Assembly: GCA_032127875.1 (NCBI GenBank)
Contig: JAQBHI010000158.1
Coordinates: forward strand, 4,750-68,749
DNA length: 64,000 bases
Reading direction: 5' to 3'
Source of the DNA: CADEEV01 sp032127875
GTDB taxonomy: Bacteria; Acidobacteriota; Vicinamibacteria; Fen-336
The translations under genes were made by a program, and so were the position numbers. Below are positions 16,711 through 25,001 of the stretch, piece after piece. Position 1 is the first letter of the stretch. Every line of letters starts with the position of its first letter. The notes below the pieces were generated by a model, which worked only from the letters and a program-made list of their open reading frames with translations, did no database searches and had not been told where the DNA came from.

Positions 16711-18144
16711 CTGGCCGACACCGGCGACGTCGACATCGAGGCCTTCCGAGCCGAGGCGCACCGTTTCGTGGACTGGATCGCCCGTTACCTCGTCGAGGGC
16801 GAGCGACTGCCGGTGTTGTCGCGGGTCCGGCCGGGTGAAGTGCGGGCCGGCTTTCCAAACACACCTCCCGAACAGGCCGAGCCCCTCCACCAGCTGCTGG
16901 GCGACGTCGAGCGGCTGATCGTCCCGGGCCTCACGCACTGGAACCATCCCGGTTTCTTCGCCTACTTCGCCAACTCCTCTTCCGCTCCCGGGATCCTGGG
17001 CGAGATGCTGGCGGCGACCTTCAACGCCAACGCCATGCTCTGGAAGACGTCGCCCGCCGCGACGGAGCTCGAGCTCGTGGTGCTCGACTGGCTGCGCCAG
17101 ATGCTGGGGCTTCCGGCCGGGTTGTTCGGCGTGATCCAGGACACGGCGTCGGCATCGACGCTCGTGGCGCTCGCGGCGGCTCGCGAGGCCGTGCCCGGGC
17201 TCGAGGCGCGACGCCGGGGCCTGGTAGGCCAGGCCCGCCTCAGGATGTACGCCTCTGATCAGGCGCACTCGTCCGTCGAGAAGGCCGGCATCGTGCTCGG
17301 CATCGGACAGGACGGCTTCCGCGCGATCTCGAGCGATGCCGCCTTCCGCATGGACCCACGGGCTCTCGCCGCGGCGATCGCGCAGGACCGCGCGGCAGGC
17401 TTCACGCCTTTCGCCGTCACCGCGACGACCGGCACCACCTCGACAACCAGTATCGACCCCGTTCCCGAAATCGCCGAGATCTGCGAGCGCGAGAGCCTGT
17501 GGCTGCACGTCGACGCCGCGTACGGCGGATCGGCAGCGGTGGCGCCGGAGTTGCGCTTCGTGCTCGCGGGGGCCGAGCGCGCCGACTCGATCGTGGTGAA
17601 CCCGCACAAGTGGTTGTTCGTGCCGGTGGATCTCTCCGTCCTCTATACGCCGCGGCCCGAGCTCGTGAGGCGCGCGTTCAGCCTCGTGCCGGACTACCTG
17701 CGCACGGCGGAGGAGGACGTCGCCCCCAATCTCATGGACTACGGCGTGAGCCTGGGCCGGCGCTTCCGCGCCTTGAAGCTGTGGATGGTGGTTCGCGCCT
17801 TCGGCCACGAGGGTCTGGCCGCGCGCATCCGCGAGCACGTGCGCCTGGCGCAGTTGTTTCGCGCCTGGCTCGAGGCCGATCCGGTGTTCGAGATCCAGGC
17901 GCCGTCGCCGCTCTCCGTCGTCTGCTTCAGGGCCCGCTTCGCGGGCGTTTCGGAGCCCGAGGTCGACCGGCGCAACGAGGCCGTGATGGAGCGCGTCAAC
18001 GCCACGGGCGAGGCCTATCTCTCGCACACCCGGCTGGCGGGCCGGACCGTGCTGCGGCTGGCCGTGGGCAACATCCGCACCGAGCAGCGGCATGTGCGGC
18101 GCGCCTACGAGCGGCTGCGCGAGGCAGCGCTCGCGCTCACATGA
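16711..18144 (+). CDS. PLP-dependent group II (aromatic-type) amino-acid decarboxylase
   Basis: This enzyme family removes the carboxyl group from aromatic or similar amino acids. The usual initiators give GTG at 16768 as first start, but homologous N-terminal sequence (IEAFRAEAHRFVDWIARYL) extends upstream of it. The only codon available after the in-frame TAG is CTG at 16711, with GAGG eight bases before it, so I propose a CTG start and 477 aa. Core motifs: LTHWNHPGFFAYFANSSS near 75, TTGTTSTTSIDPV near 240, HVDAAYGGSA near 268, and the PLP lysine in VNPHKWLFVPVDLS near 295. The true substrate is unknown. It overlaps xthA by four bases (ATGA). Confidence 0.87.
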   Translation: MADTGDVDIEAFRAEAHRFVDWIARYLVEGERLPVLSRVRPGEVRAGFPNTPPEQAEPLHQLLGDVERLIVPGLTHWNHPGFFAYFANSSSAPGILGEMLAATFNANAMLWKTSPAATELELVVLDWLRQMLGLPAGLFGVIQDTASASTLVALAAAREAVPGLEARRRGLVGQARLRMYASDQAHSSVEKAGIVLGIGQDGFRAISSDAAFRMDPRALAAAIAQDRAAGFTPFAVTATTGTTSTTSIDPVPEIAEICERESLWLHVDAAYGGSAAVAPELRFVLAGAERADSIVVNPHKWLFVPVDLSVLYTPRPELVRRAFSLVPDYLRTAEEDVAPNLMDYGVSLGRRFRALKLWMVVRAFGHEGLAARIREHVRLAQLFRAWLEADPVFEIQAPSPLSVVCFRARFAGVSEPEVDRRNEAVMERVNATGEAYLSHTRLAGRTVLRLAVGNIRTEQRHVRRAYERLREAALALT

Positions 18145-18911
18145 AGCTCGCCACATGGAACGTCAACTCGATTCGCGCCCGTGAGCAACGCCTGCTCGCC
18201 TGGCTCGCCGCGCACCAGCCGGACGTGCTGTGTCTGCAGGAGTTGAAGGTCGCCGACGAGGCCTTCCCGTACGAGGCACTTCGCGGCGCGGGCTATCACG
18301 CCGCAGTGCATGGCCAGAAGACCTACAACGGCGTCGCGATCCTCTCGCGCGTTCCGGCCGAGGACGTGAGGCGCGGCCTCGGCGATGGCGGCGACGATGC
18401 GCAGTCACGGCTCATCTCGGCGCGTATCTCCGACGTGCGCGTGTTGTCCGCCTACTTCCCAAACGGCGGCGAGGTCGGCTCGGACAAGTGGCTCTTCAAG
18501 CTCGAGTGGATGAAGCGACTCCGCGGCTACATGGACTGCCATGCTCCGAACGAGCGCCTCGCCCTTTGCGGCGATTTCAACGTGGCCCCCGAGGAGCGCG
18601 ACGTCCACGACCCCAAGGCCTGGGAGGGCACGGTCCTGTTCCACCCGGAGGTGCGCTCGGCGCTCGAAGCGATTCGCGCCTGGGGGTTCGTGGACAGCTT
18701 CCGCCTGCACCACGCCGAGGCCGGACGCTTTTCCTGGTGGGACTATCGGATGCTGGCGTTTCCGAAGAACAACGGCCTGCGCATCGACCACATCTTCGCG
18801 AGCGCGCCGCTCGCGAAGAGTTGCGTCGCGGCCTCGATCGATCGCGAGCAGCGCAAGGGCAAGCAGCCCTCGGACCACGCCCCGGTGCTGGCGGAATTCC
18901 AGGCCGCCTGA
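18141..18911 (+). CDS. xthA: Exodeoxyribonuclease III (AP endonuclease)
   Basis: DNA-repair nuclease of the exonuclease III/endonuclease-exonuclease-phosphatase fold, acting at abasic sites. ATG at 18141 overlaps the decarboxylase stop; 256 aa, normal length. Motifs in order: MKLATWNVNSIRAR, VLCLQELKV (catalytic Glu, about 34), YNGVAILSR (about 58-66), GDFNVAPEERDVHDP (about 142-156) and the C-terminal SDHAPVLAEF with the catalytic His. The decarboxylase neighbour has no obvious functional link. Confidence 0.95.
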   Translation: MKLATWNVNSIRAREQRLLAWLAAHQPDVLCLQELKVADEAFPYEALRGAGYHAAVHGQKTYNGVAILSRVPAEDVRRGLGDGGDDAQSRLISARISDVRVLSAYFPNGGEVGSDKWLFKLEWMKRLRGYMDCHAPNERLALCGDFNVAPEERDVHDPKAWEGTVLFHPEVRSALEAIRAWGFVDSFRLHHAEAGRFSWWDYRMLAFPKNNGLRIDHIFASAPLAKSCVAASIDREQRKGKQPSDHAPVLAEFQAA

Positions 18912-18937
18912 GATCGGCCGTGTTCCGCGAAGCGCCT

Positions 18938-18943
18938 TATACT
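18938..18943 (+). promoter_or_regulatory. -10-like TATACT immediately before mnmA
   Basis: TATACT at 18938-18943 is followed after exactly six bases by the GTG start at 18950. No Shine-Dalgarno sequence lies between. A transcript from here would begin at or next to the start codon. The same TATACT-N6-GTG arrangement recurs at 56641. Confidence 0.45.
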
Positions 18944-18949
18944 GAAGCC

Positions 18950-20017
18950 GTGCGTGTCGTCGTCGCGATGTCGGGAGGGGTCGATTCCTCGGTGGCCGCC
19001 GCGCTGCTCAAGGACGAGGGCCACGAGGTCGTCGGGATCTCGATGCAGCTCCACGACCAGAGCCAGGGCGTGGGTGCTTCCTTCGGGCGTTGTTGCGCAC
19101 TCGACGACCTGCACGACGCCAAGGCCGTGGCGGGGCGCCTGGGGATTCCCCACTACGTGATGAGCCTGGAGCGCTCGTTCCACGACGGCGTGCTGTCGCC
19201 TTTCGTCAAGGACTACCTGGAGGGCCGCACGCCCTTGCCCTGCGCGCACTGCAACACGGAGGTGAAGTTCGAGAGCCTGGTGGCGCGCACCCGCGAGCTG
19301 GGCGTCGCTCACGTCGCGACGGGCCACTACGCGCGCAAGTGCTTCGCTCCCGCGACGGGCCGGAACGTGCTGCTTCGAGGCCTCGATCACAACAAGGACC
19401 AGTCGTACTTCCTGTTCGGGCTGACTCAGGAGCAGCTTGGCACCGCGCTGTTTCCGGTCGGGGGGCTTGAGAAGTCCGAAGTACGACGCCTCGCCGCAGA
19501 GCGCGGCCTGCCGACCGCCGACAAGGCCGAGAGCATGGAGATCTGCTTCGTGCCCGATGGCGACTACGCCGGCTTCGTCGAGCGGCAGTCGCCTGCCGCC
19601 GACCGCTCGGGCCCGATCGTCGACGCCGCGGGCCGCGTCGTCGGCCAGCACCAAGGCATCCATCGCTTCACCGTGGGCCAGCGCAAGGGGCTCGGGCTCA
19701 CCACACCCACGCCACGCTACGTCCTGCGCGTGATCCCCGAGTCGCGCACCGTCGTGGTCGGAGAAGAGCCGGAGCTCGAGGGCACGACACTCGTTGCACG
19801 CGGCGTGAACTGGCTCTCGATCGAGGAGCCCGTGGACGAGCTTCGTGCCCAGGTGCGGATCCGCTATCGACATGCCGAAGCGCCGGCCGCGATCACGCCG
19901 CTCGGCGAAGGCCGCGTGCGCGTCGACTTCGATGCGCCGCAACGCGCCATCACGCCAGGCCAGGCGGCAGTCTTCTACGACGGCCAGATCTGCCTCGGGG
20001 GCGGCTGGATCGAGTAG
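18950..20017 (+). CDS. mnmA: tRNA 2-thiouridylase MnmA
   Basis: MnmA adenylates and thiolates U34 in tRNAs for Lys, Glu and Gln, taking sulfur from a cysteine desulfurase relay. GTG at 18950 gives 355 aa; the longer upstream frame is a shadow over xthA. The ATP-pyrophosphatase P-loop AMSGGVDSSVAA is at residues 6-17, the nucleophilic cysteine is in PLPCAHCNTEVKF near 97-103, and the second cysteine in ESMEICFVPDGDY near 197. HRFTVGQRKGLGL near 240 marks the central domain, and the C-terminal beta barrel is complete. It converges on rnc with a four-base gap. Confidence 0.96.
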   Translation: MRVVVAMSGGVDSSVAAALLKDEGHEVVGISMQLHDQSQGVGASFGRCCALDDLHDAKAVAGRLGIPHYVMSLERSFHDGVLSPFVKDYLEGRTPLPCAHCNTEVKFESLVARTRELGVAHVATGHYARKCFAPATGRNVLLRGLDHNKDQSYFLFGLTQEQLGTALFPVGGLEKSEVRRLAAERGLPTADKAESMEICFVPDGDYAGFVERQSPAADRSGPIVDAAGRVVGQHQGIHRFTVGQRKGLGLTTPTPRYVLRVIPESRTVVVGEEPELEGTTLVARGVNWLSIEEPVDELRAQVRIRYRHAEAPAAITPLGEGRVRVDFDAPQRAITPGQAAVFYDGQICLGGGWIE

Positions 20018-20021
20018 CCGC

Positions 20022-20723
20022 TCAGAGAACCAGGATCTTCAGCGCCTTCGTGGCAGCGTCTTGCTGAGCTGCTTTCTTCGAAGGGCCCTCGCCCTCGGCC
20101 ACGTCGCGTTCCTGGATTCGACACATCACGCGAAAGCGGCGGCGATGCCCGGGACCCTCCTCCGCCAGGACGCGGTATTCCGGCAGGCCTTCGCCTCGGC
20201 CTTGCAGGAGTTCCTGGAGGGCACTCTTCGGATCGGGCCCGCCTCGGACCGCGCCTGCCTCGATCTCGCGCCCAAACTGGCTCTCGACGAGGTGAGCGAC
20301 GGCCGGCAGCCCGCCGTCGAGGTAGAGCGCCGCGATCACCGCCTCGAAGGCGTCGGCCCACAACGCGGCCTTGCTCCGTCCACCGGTCTTCTCCTCGCCG
20401 CGCCCGAGCAGCAGAACCGCCGGCAACCCCAGGCCCTCGGCACGCGGTCCGAGGCTGGCCTCGGAGATCAGCTCGGCCCGGGCCCGGCTCTTCGTCCCCT
20501 CGTCGCCCTCGGGGTCGTGCCGGTGCAGCAGCTCGGAGACGACGAAGCCGAGCACGGCGTCGCCAAGGAATTCGAAGGCCTCGTTGTCGCGCACCGATTC
20601 CGAGGCCGCCTCATAGGCGCAACTGGTGTGGGTCAAGGCGCGGTCGAGAAGCCGGAGGTTGGCGAAGCGGTGGCCGAGGCGCGCCGCCAGCTCCGAGAGC
20701 CGCGCCTCGCGCTCAGCGTCCAT
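20022..20723 (-). CDS. rnc: Ribonuclease III
   Basis: Double-stranded RNA endonuclease for rRNA and mRNA processing. The 233-aa protein has the signature NEAFEFLGDAVLGF near residues 47-60 (most family members have NERLEFLGDAVL; A and F at the third and fourth positions are unusual but the metal-binding Glu and Asp are kept), the second metal site DAFEAVIAALYLDGG near 122-136, and a C-terminal dsRNA-binding domain ending in AEGEGPSKKAAQQDAATKAL. The start overlaps the amidohydrolase gene by 11 bases, so it is the last gene of a three-gene overlapping operon. Confidence 0.95.
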   Translation of the reverse strand: MDAEREARLSELAARLGHRFANLRLLDRALTHTSCAYEAASESVRDNEAFEFLGDAVLGFVVSELLHRHDPEGDEGTKSRARAELISEASLGPRAEGLGLPAVLLLGRGEEKTGGRSKAALWADAFEAVIAALYLDGGLPAVAHLVESQFGREIEAGAVRGGPDPKSALQELLQGRGEGLPEYRVLAEEGPGHRRRFRVMCRIQERDVAEGEGPSKKAAQQDAATKALKILVL

Positions 20724-22335
20724 TCCGCTCGAAGACGACGCGGCCGCCGACGACGGTCATGTCCACGGGAGTAGTCAGCATCTGCCGGGGCGGGATCCGG
20801 AACAGGTCCTTCTCGAAGACCGCAAGGTCGGCGAGCATGCCGGGCGCGAGCGTGCCCTTTTGGGTTTCGGCGAATTCAGCATACGCAGAACCGCGCGTGT
20901 AGGCGCCCAGGGCCTGCGCGAGCGTGATCTTCTCCTGAGGCTGAAAGCCGCCGGCCGGGCCGCCCTCGGGGAACTCCCGAGTCACCGCCGCATACAAGCC
21001 CAGCCGCGGGTCGAGGGGCTCGACGAACCAGTCGGTGCCAAAAGCCAGCGCGACACCGGCGTCGAGAAACGACTTCCACCGGTAGGCGTCGGCAAGGCGG
21101 CTCCGACCCACGTGTTTCTCGACGAAACGCATGTCGTCGATGCAGTGCGACGGCTGGACCGAGGCGATCACCCCGAGCGCCTTGAAGCGCGCGATGTCGG
21201 CAGGGCGCACGTGCTGGGCGTGCTCGATACGCAAGCGCCGATCGCGTGGCCCGTCGGCCGCGGCTGCGCGCTCGAAGGCGTCGAGGACGAGGCTGTTCGC
21301 CCGATCGCCGATGGCATGAACAGCGAGCTGAAAGCCGGCGGCATCGGCCTCGCCGATCAGCCGCTGCAGCTCTTCGGGCGTGTGCAGCAGCAAGCCCCTG
21401 GAAGCGGGGTTCGAGACGAAGGGCTCGAACAGCGCCGCAGTTGCGGAACCGATCGAGCCGTCCGACAGGATCTTGAGCGCGCCGACGCGGATCCACTCGT
21501 CGCCCAGGCCGGTTCGCACACCCGTCGCGAGCAGTGGCGCGAGCGACGCTGCGGCGTAACGCCAGACGTAGATCCGGGCCGTGAGCTCGCGCTGGGCGCG
21601 AAGCTGCTGGTAGGTCGGGAGGGCGTCGACCGCCGAGTTGTCCTGGATGGTCGTGACGCCGACCCGCGCCGCCTCCGCCAGCGCAGCGCGCGCCGCCCGC
21701 AGATTCATCTCGCGCGAGGCCTCGGGCACGACGCGGAACACGAACTCCGCGGCGTTGTCCTTCAGGATGCCAGTGGGCTCGCCCGAGGCATCCCGGACGA
21801 TCGTGCCGCCGGCCGGGTCCCGCGTGTCACGTGTCACGCCCGCGAGCCGCAGGGCGAGCGAGTTGGCGAGGGCCATGTGACCGTCGAGCCGGCTGACGAA
21901 GACCGGATGCTCGGGTGTGACGGCATCGATCAGTTGCCGGGTCGGCAGCGCCTTCGAGGGCCAGGCTTCGTGATCCCAGTTCCCCTGCATGATCCAGGCG
22001 CCCCTCGGCAGGGCCTTCGCATGGTCGCCGAGCCGCTTCGCGAAATCGGCTTCGTCGCGCGCCGGACGCAGGTCGACCGAGAGCAGCCCGAAGCCTCCGT
22101 CGAGGAAGTGGACATGGGCGTCGTTGAAGCCGGGGACCACGAGCCGTCCCGCCAGTTCCACGACGCGCGTGAGAGGCCCGACGAAGCGACGCACGGCGGC
22201 GTCATCGCCGACGGCCAGCACCCGCTCGCCCGCGATCGCGATCGCGGTGCCCTCGGGCAGACCCTCCCCTGGCCAGACACGCCCTCCGACGAGGACCAGA
22301 TCAGCGGAGAGCAGCGCGGCAGTCATCAGGGTCAT
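20713..22335 (-). CDS. Metal-dependent amidohydrolase (YtcJ-like)
   Basis: Amidohydrolase-superfamily enzyme, probably cytoplasmic since no signal peptide is seen. The 540-aa length matches the YtcJ/N-substituted formamide deformylase-like group. The first metal site is GFNDAHVHFLDGG near 69-81, followed by GVTTIQDNSAV near 221, the metal histidines in FQLAVHAIGDRAN near 325-337 and RIEHAQHVRPADI near 365, and the C-terminal AFGTDWFVEPLDP near 431 with the catalytic Asp. The substrate cannot be told. It overlaps the phosphatase gene by four bases at its start and rnc by 11 at its end. Confidence 0.9.
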   Translation of the reverse strand: MTLMTAALLSADLVLVGGRVWPGEGLPEGTAIAIAGERVLAVGDDAAVRRFVGPLTRVVELAGRLVVPGFNDAHVHFLDGGFGLLSVDLRPARDEADFAKRLGDHAKALPRGAWIMQGNWDHEAWPSKALPTRQLIDAVTPEHPVFVSRLDGHMALANSLALRLAGVTRDTRDPAGGTIVRDASGEPTGILKDNAAEFVFRVVPEASREMNLRAARAALAEAARVGVTTIQDNSAVDALPTYQQLRAQRELTARIYVWRYAAASLAPLLATGVRTGLGDEWIRVGALKILSDGSIGSATAALFEPFVSNPASRGLLLHTPEELQRLIGEADAAGFQLAVHAIGDRANSLVLDAFERAAAADGPRDRRLRIEHAQHVRPADIARFKALGVIASVQPSHCIDDMRFVEKHVGRSRLADAYRWKSFLDAGVALAFGTDWFVEPLDPRLGLYAAVTREFPEGGPAGGFQPQEKITLAQALGAYTRGSAYAEFAETQKGTLAPGMLADLAVFEKDLFRIPPRQMLTTPVDMTVVGGRVVFERNGR

Positions 22336-24311
22336 ATCACCTTCAGGATCACGAGCGTCATGTCATCGTGTTGCGCTTCTTCGCCCACGAAGCTGCGGAT
22401 CTCGGCCAGGATCCGCTCCTTCAGCTCCTCCATCGACAACTGCTCGCTTTGTTCGAGGATCTCGCGCAGGCGCTGTTCGCCGAACAGCTCCGCCCGGCCA
22501 TTCATCGCCTCCGACAGGCCATCGGTGAAGAAGAAGAAGATGTCGCCTGAGTGGAGCGGGGCCTCGGCTTCCTCGAGGATCTCCTCGAAGCGCGCGCCCC
22601 GATCGAGGCCGAGGCCGAGGCCCGGTGGCGTCAGCACCCTGGTTCGGCCGGTCTTCGCCTCGAGATGCAGGATCGGGTTGTGCCCCGCTCGGGCGTAGCG
22701 CATGCTGCGGGCTCCGACGTCGACGATGGCGTAGGTCATGGTCACGAACGAGTGGCGGTCCATGTTGCTCGCGAGGATCTTGTTGGCCTCGATCAGCAGC
22801 AGGGCCGGCGAGTCGTAGATGCGCGAGAGCGAGAGCACCAGGCCCTTGAGCTCCGCCATGTAGAGTGCCGCCGAGGTGCCCTTGCCGGAGACATCGGCGA
22901 TCAACACGCCGAGCCGATTCGGCGAGAGCGGCAAGAGGTCGTAATAGTCGCCTCCGACTTCGGCCGCGGGCAGGCACAGCGCAGCGATGCGCAGCCCCGG
23001 CAGGCTCACGGCGCCCTGCGGCGGCAGCAGGCTCATCTGGATCTGGCGGGCGATGCGCAGCTCCTCCTCGAGGCGCTCCTTGTCGGCCCGCTGCCGGAGC
23101 AGATCCTCGATGCCGCGGGCCATCACGTTGAAGTGCTCCGCGAGCTCGCCGAGTTGGTCGTTGCTGTGAATCTTGATCTCGTGAGCGAAGTCGCCCTGAC
23201 GCAGCTTGTCGGTGCCCACGGACAGCGCGTGGATGCCGCGCGTGATCGAGCGCGCGAGCAGCAGGCCGAGCAGCAGTGCGATCGCGTAGACCACGAGAAA
23301 GATCACGGCGACGATGGCGAGCGCCTTGACGAGCAGGTCGGCCATGTTGAGGCCACCGCTCGAGAGGTGGCGGATCAGCTCGAGAGGCTGATACCCGAAG
23401 GCCATCGAAGTGCTCTCGCGCTCGCCGCTCTCCCAGATCACGCGCTCGGGGGTGGCGACGAAGGCCATGCCCTTCAGCTCGACGCTGGACTCGAGCCTGG
23501 TCGCGTCGGCTTCGTCGACCTTGATCTCGACCCCGTCGCGGCCGGTCTTGACGCTTCCACCGACGCTCAGAAGCCGGATCCCGGTACGCTTCTCGAAATC
23601 CGCGAAGCTCTTCGAGTCGAGCGGGATCTCGAGCAGCAGGAAGCCGTCACGCGTGGTGCGCACGCTGCGGATCACGGCGGCGTCCCCCGCGCGAACCAGC
23701 CCGGCGAAGCCGGGGGCCTGGATCCAGGCAGGCAACTTCTCAGGCAACTCCGCCGATCCGCTCAGCCGCGCGCCTCGGCGCATCAGCACGTGCCGAACGC
23801 CCGCGTGGACCTCCGACGCTGCCCGCAGTGGCGCAGCCAGCGCAACCTCCGCCTGGCCCTCCGCCGAGGCCGCAAGCACGGCCAGCGCCGTGCGGTTCGC
23901 GGCCTCGAGCGAGGCCGCCACCCGCTCGACCTCGGTGGTCACCATGTGCGAGCCGATCAAGCCGGTGAGGAGCAGGCCCGCCAAGCCGAACAGCAGCGCC
24001 AGCAGGACGATCGGAACCACGGCGATGAAAAGATAGGAGACGAGCAGCTTGGTGCGAATCCGCCACAGCAGCCGGCGCAGCGTGACGCGGCCCAGGCGCC
24101 AACCGCCCCACACAGCGTAGAGCCAGAGCACGACGTCCGCCGCTTCGGCCGGCCCCTCGAGAAACGTCGCGCCCAGAGCCCAAGCCAACCAGACGGCGAG
24201 CGCCAGCAGCAGGATTCGGCCACGCCAGGTCGCGAGCAGGAAGCGCCGAGCGCGCCCGACGACAACCTCAGCCTTCGGCTTCTGTGGAGCAGGAAGCTGA
24301 TAGGGCTGCAT
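22332..24311 (-). CDS. Membrane HAMP-domain SpoIIE/RsbU-type serine phosphatase
   Basis: Likely sensor that dephosphorylates an anti-sigma antagonist or similar phosphoprotein. In 659 aa: membrane helices near 30-50 and 95-120, an extracytoplasmic sensing region of roughly 200 residues, another helix near 325-350, a HAMP linker (LLLARSITRGIHALSVGTDK, then DQLGELAEHFNVMARGIEDL), a coiled-coil start (RLEEELRIARQIQMSLLPP, the usual entry to this phosphatase family), and a C-terminal PP2C domain. Metal-binding acidic motifs are GGDYYDLLPL, LIADVSGKGTSAAL, RAGHNP, FTDGLSEA and HDDMTLVIL. No partner anti-sigma antagonist gene is adjacent. Its stop overlaps the amidohydrolase start. Confidence 0.93.
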   Translation of the reverse strand: MQPYQLPAPQKPKAEVVVGRARRFLLATWRGRILLLALAVWLAWALGATFLEGPAEAADVVLWLYAVWGGWRLGRVTLRRLLWRIRTKLLVSYLFIAVVPIVLLALLFGLAGLLLTGLIGSHMVTTEVERVAASLEAANRTALAVLAASAEGQAEVALAAPLRAASEVHAGVRHVLMRRGARLSGSAELPEKLPAWIQAPGFAGLVRAGDAAVIRSVRTTRDGFLLLEIPLDSKSFADFEKRTGIRLLSVGGSVKTGRDGVEIKVDEADATRLESSVELKGMAFVATPERVIWESGERESTSMAFGYQPLELIRHLSSGGLNMADLLVKALAIVAVIFLVVYAIALLLGLLLARSITRGIHALSVGTDKLRQGDFAHEIKIHSNDQLGELAEHFNVMARGIEDLLRQRADKERLEEELRIARQIQMSLLPPQGAVSLPGLRIAALCLPAAEVGGDYYDLLPLSPNRLGVLIADVSGKGTSAALYMAELKGLVLSLSRIYDSPALLLIEANKILASNMDRHSFVTMTYAIVDVGARSMRYARAGHNPILHLEAKTGRTRVLTPPGLGLGLDRGARFEEILEEAEAPLHSGDIFFFFTDGLSEAMNGRAELFGEQRLREILEQSEQLSMEELKERILAEIRSFVGEEAQHDDMTLVILKVI

Positions 24312-24330
24312 CGAGACCGGGACTATAGCA

Positions 24331-24360
24331 TTGACACCCTGGAACCTCGTGGGCTAGCTT
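24331..24360 (+). promoter_or_regulatory. Candidate promoter of the GspC-like gene
   Basis: TTGACA (24331-24336), 18-bp spacer, TAGCTT (24355-24360), then nine bases to the ATG at 24370. There is no Shine-Dalgarno sequence. The hexamers are identical to those proposed for pilM. Confidence 0.45.
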
Positions 24361-24369
24361 CAATGCCCT

Positions 24370-24990
24370 ATGTGGTTGCTGGCGCTCGCCGTGATGGCTG
24401 CCCCACCGCCCGATCTGACAGCCGTCGGCCTGGTGCTGAGCCCGAGACCCGAGGCGAGCCTCGCGTTGCTGCGCTCGGCCGGGAGAAGCCGGATCGCGCG
24501 CGTCGGGGAGACGGCATTCGGGGGCCGCATCGTCGCAGTCGAAGCGAGCCGCATCGTGCTCGAATTCGACGGCAATCGCGTGCTTCTGGTCCTTTCCGGC
24601 GCGACTGCTCATGCGCCCACGCCTGCGCGAACGATCGCCAGGCGGCTCGAGGCGGCCGCGCCCGCGGCGCTCGAGCGCACGCTGCCTCGCCTCGATGTCG
24701 AGCAGCGCCTCGCCGCCGAGTTGCCGCGCATCCTTGCGCAGACTGCGCTCAGCCCGGTGAGCGAAGGTGGCCGCGTCATCGGCCTCAGGCTGATCCGCCT
24801 GGCGGAGGGTACGTTGCTGAGCGAGGTCGGCCTGCGCCCCGGCGACGTGCTGACCCAGATCAACGACACGGCTACCGACGGCCTTCCCGCGCTGCTGGCG
24901 CTCTGGCCGCGCCTGCAGGGCGCGACCGAGCTGCGGGCCACGGTGCTGCGAGACGGTCAGGACATTTCGCTTTCGCTCGGCCTGCGCTGA
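24370..24990 (+). CDS. GspC-like protein with C-terminal PDZ domain
   Basis: The 206-aa product resembles the periplasmic part of type II secretion protein GspC. A short hydrophobic start (MWLLALAVMAAPPP) is followed by a homology-region-like segment near 20-75 (LTAVGLVLSPRPEASLALL, then GETAFGGRIVAVEASRIVLE), a linker, and a PDZ domain near 130-206 (GLRLIRLAEGTLLSEVGLR, PGDVLTQINDTATDG). GspC normally has a longer cytoplasmic start and membrane anchor, so the export signal here looks short. No other gsp gene is in the window. The gene is followed after 11 bp by the nuclease/phosphodiesterase fusion, a putative exported protein, so the two may be co-transcribed. Confidence 0.65.
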   Translation: MWLLALAVMAAPPPDLTAVGLVLSPRPEASLALLRSAGRSRIARVGETAFGGRIVAVEASRIVLEFDGNRVLLVLSGATAHAPTPARTIARRLEAAAPAALERTLPRLDVEQRLAAELPRILAQTALSPVSEGGRVIGLRLIRLAEGTLLSEVGLRPGDVLTQINDTATDGLPALLALWPRLQGATELRATVLRDGQDISLSLGLR

Positions 24991-25001
24991 GGAGCTCGGC
25001 C

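Noticed and set aside
15967..18156. 729-codon open frame on the minus strand, opposite FHA, decarboxylase and xthA
   Set aside because: Shadow frame of a G+C-rich region. The plus-strand genes have complete motifs, and this frame is rich in His/Arg/Gln with none.
22551..25001. Open frame running into the nuclease/phosphodiesterase gene from upstream
   Set aside because: The upstream 800 codons are antisense to the SpoIIE-type phosphatase. The signal peptide and ribosome site place the true start at 25002.
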